In this document: positions 48,133 to 56,386 of the stretch, in pieces
Numbering within the stretch: the stretch's first letter is position 1
How the letters are laid out: each line of letters starts with the position of its first letter
DNA from: JAJXWB01 sp046349085
Lineage (GTDB): Bacteria; Pseudomonadota; Alphaproteobacteria; Rhizobiales; Beijerinckiaceae
DNA: 64,000 nt
NCBI GenBank assembly: GCA_046349085.1
Contig: JAXMDA010000001.1
Location: 496,001-560,000, forward strand
Direction of reading: 5' to 3'
Notes under the pieces: model-generated
What the model was told of the DNA's origin: nothing
Seen by the model: the letters and a program-made list of their open reading frames with translations, nothing else
The model's database searches: none
Translations under genes and position numbers: made by a program

Positions 48133-49872
48133 TCAGCCGCCGCCCTTTTTCTTCTTCTTGAATTTTGGCTGCGCGCGCGCCGCGTCGTCCTGCGGCTGCG
48201 TCTGACTCGCCGCGCGCTTCTCGAACTTCTTTTTCTTCGGCCGCTCGCGCTCTCCGCCGCCTGCGTCCAAGCGCTCGACGCGCACATTGTCGCCGCCGGG
48301 GCGGCGCATGCCGACGAGAAAATTCTGGGCAACCGCTTCCGACACTTCGAATTGCGTCTCGTGATCGTAGATGCGGATGACGCCGATGTCCTGCCGCGTG
48401 ACGCCGCCCTTGCGGCAGAGCATGGGCAGCAGCCATTTCGGATCGGCGTTGCGCTTGCGGCCGATGTCCATGCGGAACCACACGGCGTCCGGCATGGCGC
48501 GCGGCCCCTTGGGCGTGCGCGCCGGCGCGCCGCCGCGCGGCTGGACCTGCGGCGGCGCGACGGGGCCCGGCGGCTCGATGTCCTCGACGCCCGGCAGGCG
48601 GGCGCGGTAGAGGCGCACGAGCGCGGCGGCGATTTCTTCCGGGGCGCGCTGGGTGAGAAGCTGGCGGCCCATATCGAGATCTTCCGGCGAAGCGTCCTCC
48701 GTCAGCGCGGGATCGCGCAACATGCGTTGGCGATCGAGATCGGCGATTTCATCCGCAGTCGGCGCGCCACCCCACTGCGCCTCAATTTCGGCAATAGCCA
48801 GGAGCTGCGCGGCGCGGCGTGCGCGCGAGGGCGGCACGAGCAGCGCGCTCACGCCCTTGCGGCCAGCGCGCCCCGTGCGGCCCGAGCGATGCTGCAAGGT
48901 TTCCGCGTCGGTCGGCAGTTCCGCGTGGATGACGAGTTCGAGGTTGGGCAGGTCGATGCCGCGCGCGGCGACGTCCGTCGCCACGCAAACCCGCGCGCGC
49001 CCGTCGCGCAAGGCCTGCATGGCGCGATTGCGTTCGTGCTGGCTGAGTTCGCCCGACAGCAGGACGGCGGAAAACCCGCGCTCCTGCAGCGTCGCCTGCA
49101 AATGCCGCACGGCTTCGCGCGTGTTGCAGAAGACCATCGCAGTCTGCGCCTCGACGTAGCGCAGCAGGTTGACCACGGCGTGCTCGATCTCCTTCGGGCC
49201 GACGCGGATCGCGCGATACTCGATGTCGGCATGGCCGCTCGCCCCGGCCTCGACCTCGATGCGCAGGGCGTCGCGCTGGTAGCGGCGGGCGAGCGCGACG
49301 ATGCCCTTCGGCATGGTCGCGGAAAACATCAGCGTGCGACGCGTCGGAGGCGTCGCGTCCAGAATGAATTCGAGGTCCTCGCGAAAGCCGAGGTCGAGCA
49401 TCTCGTCGGCCTCGTCCAGCACGATCGCCGCAAGTGCGGAGAGATCGAGGCCGTGGCGCTCGATATGGTCGCGCAGGCGGCCCGGCGTGCCGACGACGAT
49501 ATGCGCGCCGGCTTCCAGCTTGCGACGCTCCTGGCGGGGGTCCATGCCGCCGACGCAGGCGACGATTCTCGCGCCCGCGTATTGGTAGAGCCACATCAGT
49601 TCGCGCTCGACCTGCAACGCCAGTTCGCGCGTCGGCGCGATGACGAGCGCAAGCGGCGCGCCGGCTCCGGCGAAGGTTTCATTGCCGCAAAGAAGCGTCG
49701 GCGCCATGGCGAGGCCGTAGGCCACCGTCTTGCCGGAGCCGGTCTGGGCGGAAACGATGACGTCGCGATCAGCCGGGGCTTCGAGGACGGCCGACTGGAC
49801 GGGGGTCGCCTCGGCATAATTGCGTTCGTTGAGGGCGCGGGACAGCGCGGGACTGGCGATAGTGAATGTCAC
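48133..49872 (-). CDS. DEAD-box ATP-dependent RNA helicase with DbpA-type RNA-binding domain
   Basis: RNA helicase of 579 aa. Q motif with ATPVQSAVL, Walker A SAQTGSGKT, PTRELALQV, DEAD box VLDEADEML, SATMP, ATDVAARGIDLP and HRSGRTGRAG are complete. After a linker comes a DbpA-like RNA-binding fold (FRMDIGRKRNADPKWLLPMLCRKGGV) and a basic tail ending in a run of lysines. Such proteins act in ribosome assembly or cold response. A GTG at 49870-49872 with AGGA upstream is taken as start since the conserved region begins there; an ATG at 49939-49941 would add 23 residues with weaker signals. Confidence 0.9.
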   Translation of the reverse strand: MTFTIASPALSRALNERNYAEATPVQSAVLEAPADRDVIVSAQTGSGKTVAYGLAMAPTLLCGNETFAGAGAPLALVIAPTRELALQVERELMWLYQYAGARIVACVGGMDPRQERRKLEAGAHIVVGTPGRLRDHIERHGLDLSALAAIVLDEADEMLDLGFREDLEFILDATPPTRRTLMFSATMPKGIVALARRYQRDALRIEVEAGASGHADIEYRAIRVGPKEIEHAVVNLLRYVEAQTAMVFCNTREAVRHLQATLQERGFSAVLLSGELSQHERNRAMQALRDGRARVCVATDVAARGIDLPNLELVIHAELPTDAETLQHRSGRTGRAGRKGVSALLVPPSRARRAAQLLAIAEIEAQWGGAPTADEIADLDRQRMLRDPALTEDASPEDLDMGRQLLTQRAPEEIAAALVRLYRARLPGVEDIEPPGPVAPPQVQPRGGAPARTPKGPRAMPDAVWFRMDIGRKRNADPKWLLPMLCRKGGVTRQDIGVIRIYDHETQFEVSEAVAQNFLVGMRRPGGDNVRVERLDAGGGERERPKKKKFEKRAASQTQPQDDAARAQPKFKKKKKGGG

Positions 49873-49993
49873 GAAGATTCCTGGAGCCGCTGGGGCCGAA
49901 AGGGCGGCCAGATCGTCGGCAGCCGGATTGGCGCGTTCCATACGACATAGCGGCCGCCAAGGCCAATCGCGCGTTTCGCGGCGGCGACGCCGA

Positions 49994-50542
49994 CTATCTG
50001 CCGGGCGTCGTGCTGAAAGAGCCGAAGAAACCGGGCTGCAAGGCCGCCGCCTGCGCCTTTGCGGCGATCGGATATTCCATGCTCTGTGAATAAGCGACGT
50101 GCGGCGTGCGGATCAGCCGCATGAAGGCGCCGGAATTGGCGTCCTCAAACCGGAAGGACAGGGTCTCGACGTCGTTTTCCTTCTGATGCGCAACCTCCGA
50201 GATCACGGCGCCCGGACGCGCCTGCATATCGTCGAGGAGGCTGGCGATCGGCCTGGCTGGCGCGGGCACATGCAGTTCCATCGCGACGAACTTCACGCCG
50301 TCCGGGGAACGGCCGGCGAGGAGATAGCCGACTTCGTGGCCATTGCCGCCGTCGTCCACCGTCACTTCGACGTCGCGAAACTCGACCGGCATGCTGATCG
50401 TGAAGGATCCGCCGGTCGGGCTGGCGAGGCCGGGCGCGACCGAGGCGCGATGCACCCGCGCGCCGGCGTGGGCCGTCGTCAGCGCGACAAGGACGGAAAT
50501 CGCGAGGGCGGCGAGAATGGCGAGAAGGCGCGCAGCAAACAT
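49994..50542 (-). CDS. Secreted hypothetical protein
   Basis: 182 aa. The N-terminus MFAARLLAILAALAISVLVALTTAHAGA is a signal peptide cleaved near residue 28. The mature part is rich in beta-strand patterns with segments SFTISMPVEFRDVEVTVDDGG and VKFVAMELHVPAPA, and no Cys or known catalytic motif. No family recognised. The ATG at 50540-50542 has GGGGG upstream; a GTG five codons earlier is less likely. It is on the same strand as the helicase, 121 bases upstream of it, with no clear functional link. Confidence 0.72.
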   Translation of the reverse strand: MFAARLLAILAALAISVLVALTTAHAGARVHRASVAPGLASPTGGSFTISMPVEFRDVEVTVDDGGNGHEVGYLLAGRSPDGVKFVAMELHVPAPARPIASLLDDMQARPGAVISEVAHQKENDVETLSFRFEDANSGAFMRLIRTPHVAYSQSMEYPIAAKAQAAALQPGFFGSFSTTPGR

Positions 50543-50686
50543 GTCGAAAGCCCCCACGGGTTATGGCGGCATTCGGCCCTGCGGCCGGGCGATGCGCGAT
50601 GCGCTAACGCACATCGCGTCCCAGGATCAGCGCGCTCTGCGGGCAGCCGCATGCTATGCAGGCGAAAATGGAGGAGACCGGACCGG

Positions 50687-51556
50687 ATGAGAACGCCCGC
50701 CTTGCCTGAACAGGTCGTAACCTCCGCCGATCTCGCGCGCGTCGAGGCGGCGGCCACGCGCCACGAGACGCCCTGCGGCGCCGGCAAGATGATCTGGCGT
50801 AGCTGGGGCGAGGGAAAGGCGGGGACGCCGCCCGTCGTCCTCGTGCACGGCGGCTCGGGCAGTTGGGCGCACTGGGCCCGCAATATCCGGGCGCTGGTCC
50901 AGCAGGGCCGCAAGGTGTTCGCCTGCGACCTGCCGGGCTGCGGCGAGTCCGACCGGCCGCCCGTCGGCGAGGATGGCGACGCCCTGCCGCCGTGGATCGA
51001 AGAAGGGACGAAGTCGCTGGGCCTGCCGCGTTTCGATCTCGTCGGCTTCTCCTTCGGCGCCATGGTCAGCGGATTCTATGCGGCGCGCTATCCCGACAGG
51101 GTGCAGGAGCTCGTGCTGGTCGGCGCGCCGGCGCTGAGCGAGAAGCCCGGCGCAAAAATCGCGCTGCGGGAATGGCTGCGCCTGCCCGACGGGCCGCAGC
51201 GCCAGGAAGCATTCCGGCACAATCTGCGGCTTCTGATGCTCGCCAACGATTCCAGCATCGACGAACTGTCGCTCGAGCTCTATGTGCGCTGCCTCAAGCA
51301 GGACCGGCTGACCAAACGCCGGATCGCGCGCACCGATATTCTCTTGCGTACGATGCCGAACATTCGCTGCCCGGTATTCGCGACATGGGGCGCAGAAGAC
51401 GTTCTCGCGCGCGGCCGTTTCGACTCGCTCGAAGCGGGACTTCGGCGCGCGCCGGATTTTCGGGAGCTGAAGCTCATTCCGGACGCCGGGCACTGGGCGC
51501 AATTCGAGCAAGCGGCCGCCTTCGACGCAATGCTGCGGGGGTGGCTGGCTGCCTAG
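50687..51556 (+). CDS. Alpha/beta hydrolase
   Basis: 289-aa hydrolase: oxyanion-hole HGGSGSWAHW, nucleophile Ser122 in GFSFGAMVSG, Asp in ATWGAEDVLARG and His in IPDAGHWAQFEQ. This layout matches C-C bond hydrolases and esterases of ring-cleavage or acyl metabolism, with PGCGESDRP as a typical early motif. No signal peptide. The ATG at 50687 follows GGAGGAG at a somewhat long spacing. It is divergent from the secreted protein and convergent with the antiporter. Substrate not assignable. Confidence 0.87.
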   Translation: MRTPALPEQVVTSADLARVEAAATRHETPCGAGKMIWRSWGEGKAGTPPVVLVHGGSGSWAHWARNIRALVQQGRKVFACDLPGCGESDRPPVGEDGDALPPWIEEGTKSLGLPRFDLVGFSFGAMVSGFYAARYPDRVQELVLVGAPALSEKPGAKIALREWLRLPDGPQRQEAFRHNLRLLMLANDSSIDELSLELYVRCLKQDRLTKRRIARTDILLRTMPNIRCPVFATWGAEDVLARGRFDSLEAGLRRAPDFRELKLIPDAGHWAQFEQAAAFDAMLRGWLAA

Positions 51557-51572
51557 CGCGTCATCCTCGTGC

Positions 51573-51600
51573 CGTCATTGCGAGCCAACGGGTCGCGCGG
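51573..51600. repeat. Half copy of a family B element
   Basis: GTCATTGCGAGCCAACGGGTCGC with nothing matching on the other side: it stops exactly at the antiporter stop codon. The same sequence, reversed, forms the odd right end of the element at 19526-19645. Confidence 0.65.
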
Positions 51601-53142
51601 CTAAAACTCCACCACGCCGATCTCCGAACGATCCAGTTCCTCTTCGACGCGATGATAGGCGTCGTCGCCGATCTCGCCGGAGCGGCGCAGTTCCGACAGT
51701 CGCGTGCGCGCGGCCGTGATGGCGCGCTGGCGCAACCGGTCCTCTTCCGAGAGGGGCGGCGCGTACGCGCCATCTTCCGCATCGGCGACGGCGACCAAGC
51801 CGGCATATTCCTCGCGCACGCGGCGGGCGGCGTCGCTCTCCTCCCCATCGAGGCTCGCGAGCGCGGCGCGCAAAGCCTCCGTGCGCGCGAATCCCGCTTC
51901 CGCCTCCAGCAGCTTGTCTTGCGGCAGATCCAGCAGGCGAAGCAGCGGGCCGAGCGTGAAGCCTTGCAGGACCAGCGTGCCGAGCACGACGAAGAAGGCG
52001 CAGAAGAGAATGAGATCGCGGTGCGGGAAGGCGTTCTCGCCATCCGGCAGGGCAAGCGCGGCGGCAAGCGTGACGATGCCGCGCATCCCGGCCCACGAGA
52101 CGACGAGCCCGCCGCGCCAGCCCGGCCGCACGCCGGGATTGATCGGGCTGAAGCCGCGCAGCCGGCCGTAGAGCCAGACGCCCGCGCCGTTGAGGAACAC
52201 CCACACGAAGCGCACGACGATCACGGTCGCCAGCACCGCGCCGCCGACCAGGAGATAGCGGGCGCGGGCGTCCGCATCGAGCCTTTCCAGAATGGGAGCG
52301 ATCTGCAGGCCGATGAGCACGAAGGCGAGCACGTTCAGGAAGAAGATCGCGGTCTCCCACACCGCCCAGGACGGCAGGCGCAGGCGCGCGGGCGTGCGCG
52401 TGGTGCGCGACGCCGTCGCCGCAAAAGCGACGAGGGTCAGCACGCCCGACAGATGCAGGCGCTCGGCCAGGAGCCAGACGCCGAAAGCGGTGATGAACTG
52501 GAACAGGATCGCCGTCGGCGCGTCGGCGATGCGGCCGCTGAGGCGGGGCGCCGCCATGCCGAGCGCCCAGCCGGCGAGCAGCGAGGCCGGGACGCTCAGG
52601 AACAACAAGGGAATCGTCGTGGCGGTCATGGCGAAGGTCGCCGCCACGACCGCGCCGCGGAAGATCACGAGCGCGCTGGCGTCGTTGAACAGGCTTTCGC
52701 CTTCGAGAATCGACACGAGGCGGCGCGGCGGCTTGATGTGACGCAGCACCGCGGAAGCCGCGACCGCATCGGGCGGCGCGACGATCGCGCCGAGCGCGAT
52801 GGCCGGCGCCCAGGCGAGGCCCGGCGTCAGCCAGCGCGCGACGATGGCGACGGCGATCGTGGTGGCGACGACGGCGCCGAGCACCAGGCTCGCCACGGCG
52901 ACCCAGTCGCGCTTCAATTCGCGGATCGACATGTCGAAGCCGGCGTCGACCAGCACCGGCGCGAGAAACAGCGCGAGCGCGAGATCGGGCGAAAGATCGA
53001 CGCGCGGCGCGCCGGGCAGGAAGGCGACGCCCGCGCCCACGAGCGCGAGAAAGGCTGGATAGGGCGCGCCGACGCGGCGCGAGACGGCGGCCAGGATCAG
53101 CGCCACGGCGAGGATGAGCAGGATGGATTCGAAAAGCGACAG
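51601..53142 (-). CDS. Na+/H+ antiporter, CPA1 family, probable CTG start
   Basis: Inner-membrane antiporter of 513 aa exchanging Na+ or K+ for protons. About twelve membrane segments, with APVLVDAGFDMSIRELKRDW and GAIVAPPDAVAASAVLRHIKPP followed by ILEGESLFNDASALV, the transport-site motifs of the CPA1 group, and a hydrophilic C-terminal tail (about 110 aa). No ATG or TTG exists at the expected N-terminus: a GTG at 53104-53106 would cut into the first membrane helix, whereas a CTG at 53140-53142 with GGAG seven bases upstream gives the usual beginning SLFESILLILA. I therefore use the CTG. Confidence 0.85.
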   Translation of the reverse strand: MSLFESILLILAVALILAAVSRRVGAPYPAFLALVGAGVAFLPGAPRVDLSPDLALALFLAPVLVDAGFDMSIRELKRDWVAVASLVLGAVVATTIAVAIVARWLTPGLAWAPAIALGAIVAPPDAVAASAVLRHIKPPRRLVSILEGESLFNDASALVIFRGAVVAATFAMTATTIPLLFLSVPASLLAGWALGMAAPRLSGRIADAPTAILFQFITAFGVWLLAERLHLSGVLTLVAFAATASRTTRTPARLRLPSWAVWETAIFFLNVLAFVLIGLQIAPILERLDADARARYLLVGGAVLATVIVVRFVWVFLNGAGVWLYGRLRGFSPINPGVRPGWRGGLVVSWAGMRGIVTLAAALALPDGENAFPHRDLILFCAFFVVLGTLVLQGFTLGPLLRLLDLPQDKLLEAEAGFARTEALRAALASLDGEESDAARRVREEYAGLVAVADAEDGAYAPPLSEEDRLRQRAITAARTRLSELRRSGEIGDDAYHRVEEELDRSEIGVVEF

Positions 53143-53325
53143 GACAGGGCTCCGGCATGTCGGCCGGCGCGCCGACCCGAGGCTTCAAATAGGCGCCGAT
53201 CTGCGCGCGGCCAATCCGCATTCCTGCAAATGGCCGCCCGTCGAAATCCGCATGGCCGCACGCGCGACAAACCAATGCGCGGGCCTATATGCTCCCTCCA
53301 CATGCAAGCACTCGGAGCCTCGGGA

Positions 53326-54207
53326 ATGAGCGAGACCAAGGATTATACGCCGCCGAAAGTCTGGACCTGGGACAAGGCGAGCGGAGGACGCTTCGCCAAC
53401 ATCAACCGTCCGATCGCCGGCGCGACGCACGACAAGGAGCTGCCCGTCGGCAAACATCCGCTACAGCTCTATTCGCTGGGAACGCCGAATGGGCAGAAGG
53501 TCACGATCATGCTCGAGGAGCTGCTGGCGGCGGGCCACGGCGGCGCCGAATATGACGCCTGGCTGATCAACATCGGCCAGGGCGACCAGTTCGGCTCCGG
53601 CTTCGTCGCGATCAACCCGAATTCGAAGATCCCCGCCCTGCTCGACCGCAGCGAGCCAAAGCCGGTGCGCGTTTTCGAGTCCGGCGCGATCATGGTCTAT
53701 CTCGCGGAAAAATTCGGCGCCTTCCTGCCGACCGAACGCGCGGCGCGCGCGGAATGCCTGTCCTGGCTGTTCTGGCAGATGGGCGCGACGCCGTTCCTGG
53801 GCGGCGGCTTCGGCCATTTCTACGCCTATGCGCCGGAAAAGATCGAATATGCGATCAATCGCTACGCGATGGAGGTGAAGCGCCAGCTCGACGTGCTCGA
53901 CCGACGTCTGGCTGAAGTCGAATACCTTGCGGGCGATTACACGATCGCCGACATGGCGGTCTGGCCGTGGTACGGGGGCCTCGTGAAGTCGAACCAGTAC
54001 GGAGCGGCAGAATTCCTCGCCGTGCACGAATACAAGAATGTGAATCGTTGGGCGGAGCAGCTTGCCGCGCGCCCCGCCGTCAAGCGCGGGCGCATCGTCA
54101 ACCGCACGCAGGGCGAACCTTCCGCGCAATTGCACGAGCGCCACGACGCCGCCGACTTCGACACGAAGACGCAGGACAAGGTCGGCGCCCAGAACGCAGC
54201 CGGTTGA
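53326..54207 (+). CDS. Glutathione S-transferase family protein, YghU type
   Basis: 293-aa cytosolic GST of the nu class (YghU/YfcG), proteins with disulfide-bond reductase activity. An N-terminal extension (TPPKVWTWDKASGGRFANINRP) precedes the thioredoxin-like domain with LYSLGTPNGQKVTIMLEEL and the glutathione-binding NPNSKIPALLDR and VFESGAIMVYLAEKFG; the helical domain carries GDYTIADMAVWPWYG. Both features and length match YghU well. The ATG at 53326 has GGAG eight bases upstream, better than an ATG 24 bases earlier. Convergent with the GH8 gene. Confidence 0.93.
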   Translation: MSETKDYTPPKVWTWDKASGGRFANINRPIAGATHDKELPVGKHPLQLYSLGTPNGQKVTIMLEELLAAGHGGAEYDAWLINIGQGDQFGSGFVAINPNSKIPALLDRSEPKPVRVFESGAIMVYLAEKFGAFLPTERAARAECLSWLFWQMGATPFLGGGFGHFYAYAPEKIEYAINRYAMEVKRQLDVLDRRLAEVEYLAGDYTIADMAVWPWYGGLVKSNQYGAAEFLAVHEYKNVNRWAEQLAARPAVKRGRIVNRTQGEPSAQLHERHDAADFDTKTQDKVGAQNAAG

Positions 54208-54229
54208 GGCCGCGCGCGAGCCGGCGCTT

Positions 54230-56209
54230 TCAGGGATCGGTTTTCGCGCGCGGCTTGCGACGCGAAACCGTCGCGCGCGGGCGGCGCGCGGCAGGTTTGG
54301 CCGCACGCGCGGGCGGCCGCGGGTTCATCGCGTCGAAGGCGCGGCGCGCCTGCGCCAGGCAGTCGGCGCCCGCGCCGTCCGCCTGGTACAGCGCGAGGCC
54401 GAACACGTTCTCTCCCTGGACAGCGGTTGGCCGCACGGCGACCAGCGCGGCGGAGAGCCTGCGGCCGACGCTCGCCAGATCGACGTCGTCGGCGATCAGG
54501 CTGAGGCAGACGACGATTTCGTTCGGCGCGAGCAACGAGACGGCGTCGCTCTTGCGGACACGGCCCGCAAGCGCGGCGATCATGTCCGTCATGACGTGTT
54601 GCGCGGCGGCGGCCCCGTCGGCCACGACAATGTCGCCATAGTCCGACAGCCTGAAGTAAGCGACGGCGGCGGTGCGCTGCCAGTTCCACGAGGCTTTGGC
54701 GGCAATATCGAGACGTTGCTCCAGCGCGTGCTCGCCATGCGCGGGGTGGAACGGATTTTCCGGCAGATGGCGCGGCGCCGGCGGGCGCTCGCGCAGCACG
54801 GCGGGGGTCGCGTCTCTGAGAAAGGCCGTCTGGTTCGACCGGCGCGAGACGACGATGAAGCCTACCAGCGCGAGGAAGGCCCCCAGCGGCGCGCCAACCC
54901 GCAGAAGCCCGCTCGCGGGGCCGTCTTCATCATCGACCGACGCGGCATGCGCGGCGGCGGGCGCGGTAGTCCGCGCGATCTGCTGCGGCTGAATGGCCGC
55001 CTGCGGCGGGACCTGCGGACGCGAAACATCGGCGGCGACGCGACGCGTCCAGCCGAAGGGCTGCAAATGCCTCGCCTCGACAGGATCGAAGCACTCCCGG
55101 CTGGAAAGCAGCGCGGCTATCAGGGCCAGCGCATGCAGCGTAGCGGGATAGTAGGCCTCGCCCTCGCCCAGCCAGTAGAATTCGCGCGGGAACGGCTGGC
55201 CGCCGACGGCGCAGGCGCGCAAGGCCGCAAGCGCGCGGTAGCCGCGGCCGGTCGCCATCTCGTCCGTCTCGCCGCTGCGCAGGTCGCGTATCGGCACGCC
55301 GGGAGCGCCTGGGGGGAACATGGTTTCGAACCGGGCGAGGCGCCCGATATTGTCGCGCGGCGCAAAGGCGAGATAGAGCGGGATGCGGACCGCGTCGTAG
55401 CCCGCTTTCGCGGGAAACCGGCGAGCCGGGGCTGCCTTCCTGTCGGCGAGCGCCGTCCAGTTGCCGACCCGCGCAGGCGCCTGCGACTGGATGGCGTCGA
55501 GGATGGCGAGACCTGTGCGGCGAACGGCCTCCCAATCCTGACCCGGGGCGAGTTGAGCAAGCCGCGAGAAGGCGGGGAAAACCCAGTAGGAAAGGTTCAC
55601 GACCGGCCCGTCAGGCTGGTCAGACTGCGCGAAACCGAAACTCGCCGGCAGCAGGACCGGACCGACGCCGACGGCGTCGAGCACCAGGTGGCGCGCGACA
55701 GCGGCTGCGACGAAGGCGCCCGCTTCGGCATAGGCCGGCGCATTCCAGAGATCGGCGGCTTCCGCCAAGGCCCAGGCGATCAATATGTCGCCGTCGGTGG
55801 CGTTGTTGCGATCGGACACCGCGCGCGACACCGGATCCCAGCGCCAGGCGAACAGATTGTCCAGGCGGACGGCGAGATTGGCCTGCGTCCAGCCCCAGAT
55901 CCGGTCGAACGCCGGTCGATCGCCGGCGGCCACCGCGAGCAACATGCCATAGCCCTGGCCCTCGCTGTGGCTCGCCCCGCGCGCCGCCGTATCGACGACC
56001 CGGCCGCTGGGCCGGACGTAGCGGCGCGACCATTCCGCCCACAGCGGCGATCCGGCGATGACGTCGCCGATACGGACTTCCTTTCGGTCCTGGCGCGCAT
56101 CGGCCGAAGCCGCCGCCTCCGTTGCGCAGACGGCGCCGAGCGCGCAGGCGAGCCACGTCGTCAAGATCAGGATGCGCGCGCTGCGCCCCGCTTTGTTCAG
56201 GAAGAACAT
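54230..56209 (-). CDS. GH8 endoglucanase-like domain fused through a membrane segment to a degenerate GGDEF domain
   Basis: 659 aa in three parts. Signal peptide or anchor (about 1-35), then a glycoside hydrolase family 8 domain (45-380) of the BcsZ cellulase type: the catalytic Glu83 in ASHSEGQGYGML and Asp in NATDGDILIAWAL are present, so it may cleave beta-1,4-glucan in the periplasm. A Pro-rich stretch and a membrane helix (about 438-458) follow. The C-terminal part (about 513-627) has the fold pattern of a GGDEF domain (AAVAYFRLSDYGDIV...AGRVRKSDAVSLLAPNEIVVCL) with the signature replaced by APNEI, hence catalytically dead and perhaps a c-di-GMP or GTP sensor. A basic Arg/Lys/Pro tail ends the protein. 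No bcsA/bcsB nearby. ATG at 56207-56209. Confidence 0.82.
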   Translation of the reverse strand: MFFLNKAGRSARILILTTWLACALGAVCATEAAASADARQDRKEVRIGDVIAGSPLWAEWSRRYVRPSGRVVDTAARGASHSEGQGYGMLLAVAAGDRPAFDRIWGWTQANLAVRLDNLFAWRWDPVSRAVSDRNNATDGDILIAWALAEAADLWNAPAYAEAGAFVAAAVARHLVLDAVGVGPVLLPASFGFAQSDQPDGPVVNLSYWVFPAFSRLAQLAPGQDWEAVRRTGLAILDAIQSQAPARVGNWTALADRKAAPARRFPAKAGYDAVRIPLYLAFAPRDNIGRLARFETMFPPGAPGVPIRDLRSGETDEMATGRGYRALAALRACAVGGQPFPREFYWLGEGEAYYPATLHALALIAALLSSRECFDPVEARHLQPFGWTRRVAADVSRPQVPPQAAIQPQQIARTTAPAAAHAASVDDEDGPASGLLRVGAPLGAFLALVGFIVVSRRSNQTAFLRDATPAVLRERPPAPRHLPENPFHPAHGEHALEQRLDIAAKASWNWQRTAAVAYFRLSDYGDIVVADGAAAAQHVMTDMIAALAGRVRKSDAVSLLAPNEIVVCLSLIADDVDLASVGRRLSAALVAVRPTAVQGENVFGLALYQADGAGADCLAQARRAFDAMNPRPPARAAKPAARRPRATVSRRKPRAKTDP

Positions 56210-56307
56210 CTTCGTCAACCCCAACCACTGGGGCAGCGTGGCGCAGACTTGTTAACAGCGGGCCATGAAATCGCGGATCATCGTAACGAGAAGTGTTGAA
56301 TAAATGC

Positions 56308-56386
56308 AGCTTGATCTCTGTCAATGCGAACAGCTTGACGCTACAAGACTGGCAAGGCGCACGTACATTCGAGAATAGATCAAGCT
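56308..56386. repeat. Separated 10-bp inverted repeat in an AT-richer gap
   Basis: AGCTTGATCT (56308-56317) and its exact complement AGATCAAGCT (56377-56386), with a partial third AGCTTGA at 56332-56338. The right copy overlaps the helicase stop. The surrounding 160 bases are AT-richer than the rest and should hold the GH8 gene promoter. Confidence 0.5.

Noticed and set aside
50863..53325. A long plus-strand frame leading into the GST gene
   Set aside because: Upstream of 53326 it is antisense to the antiporter and out of frame with the hydrolase; only the last 293 codons match a protein family.
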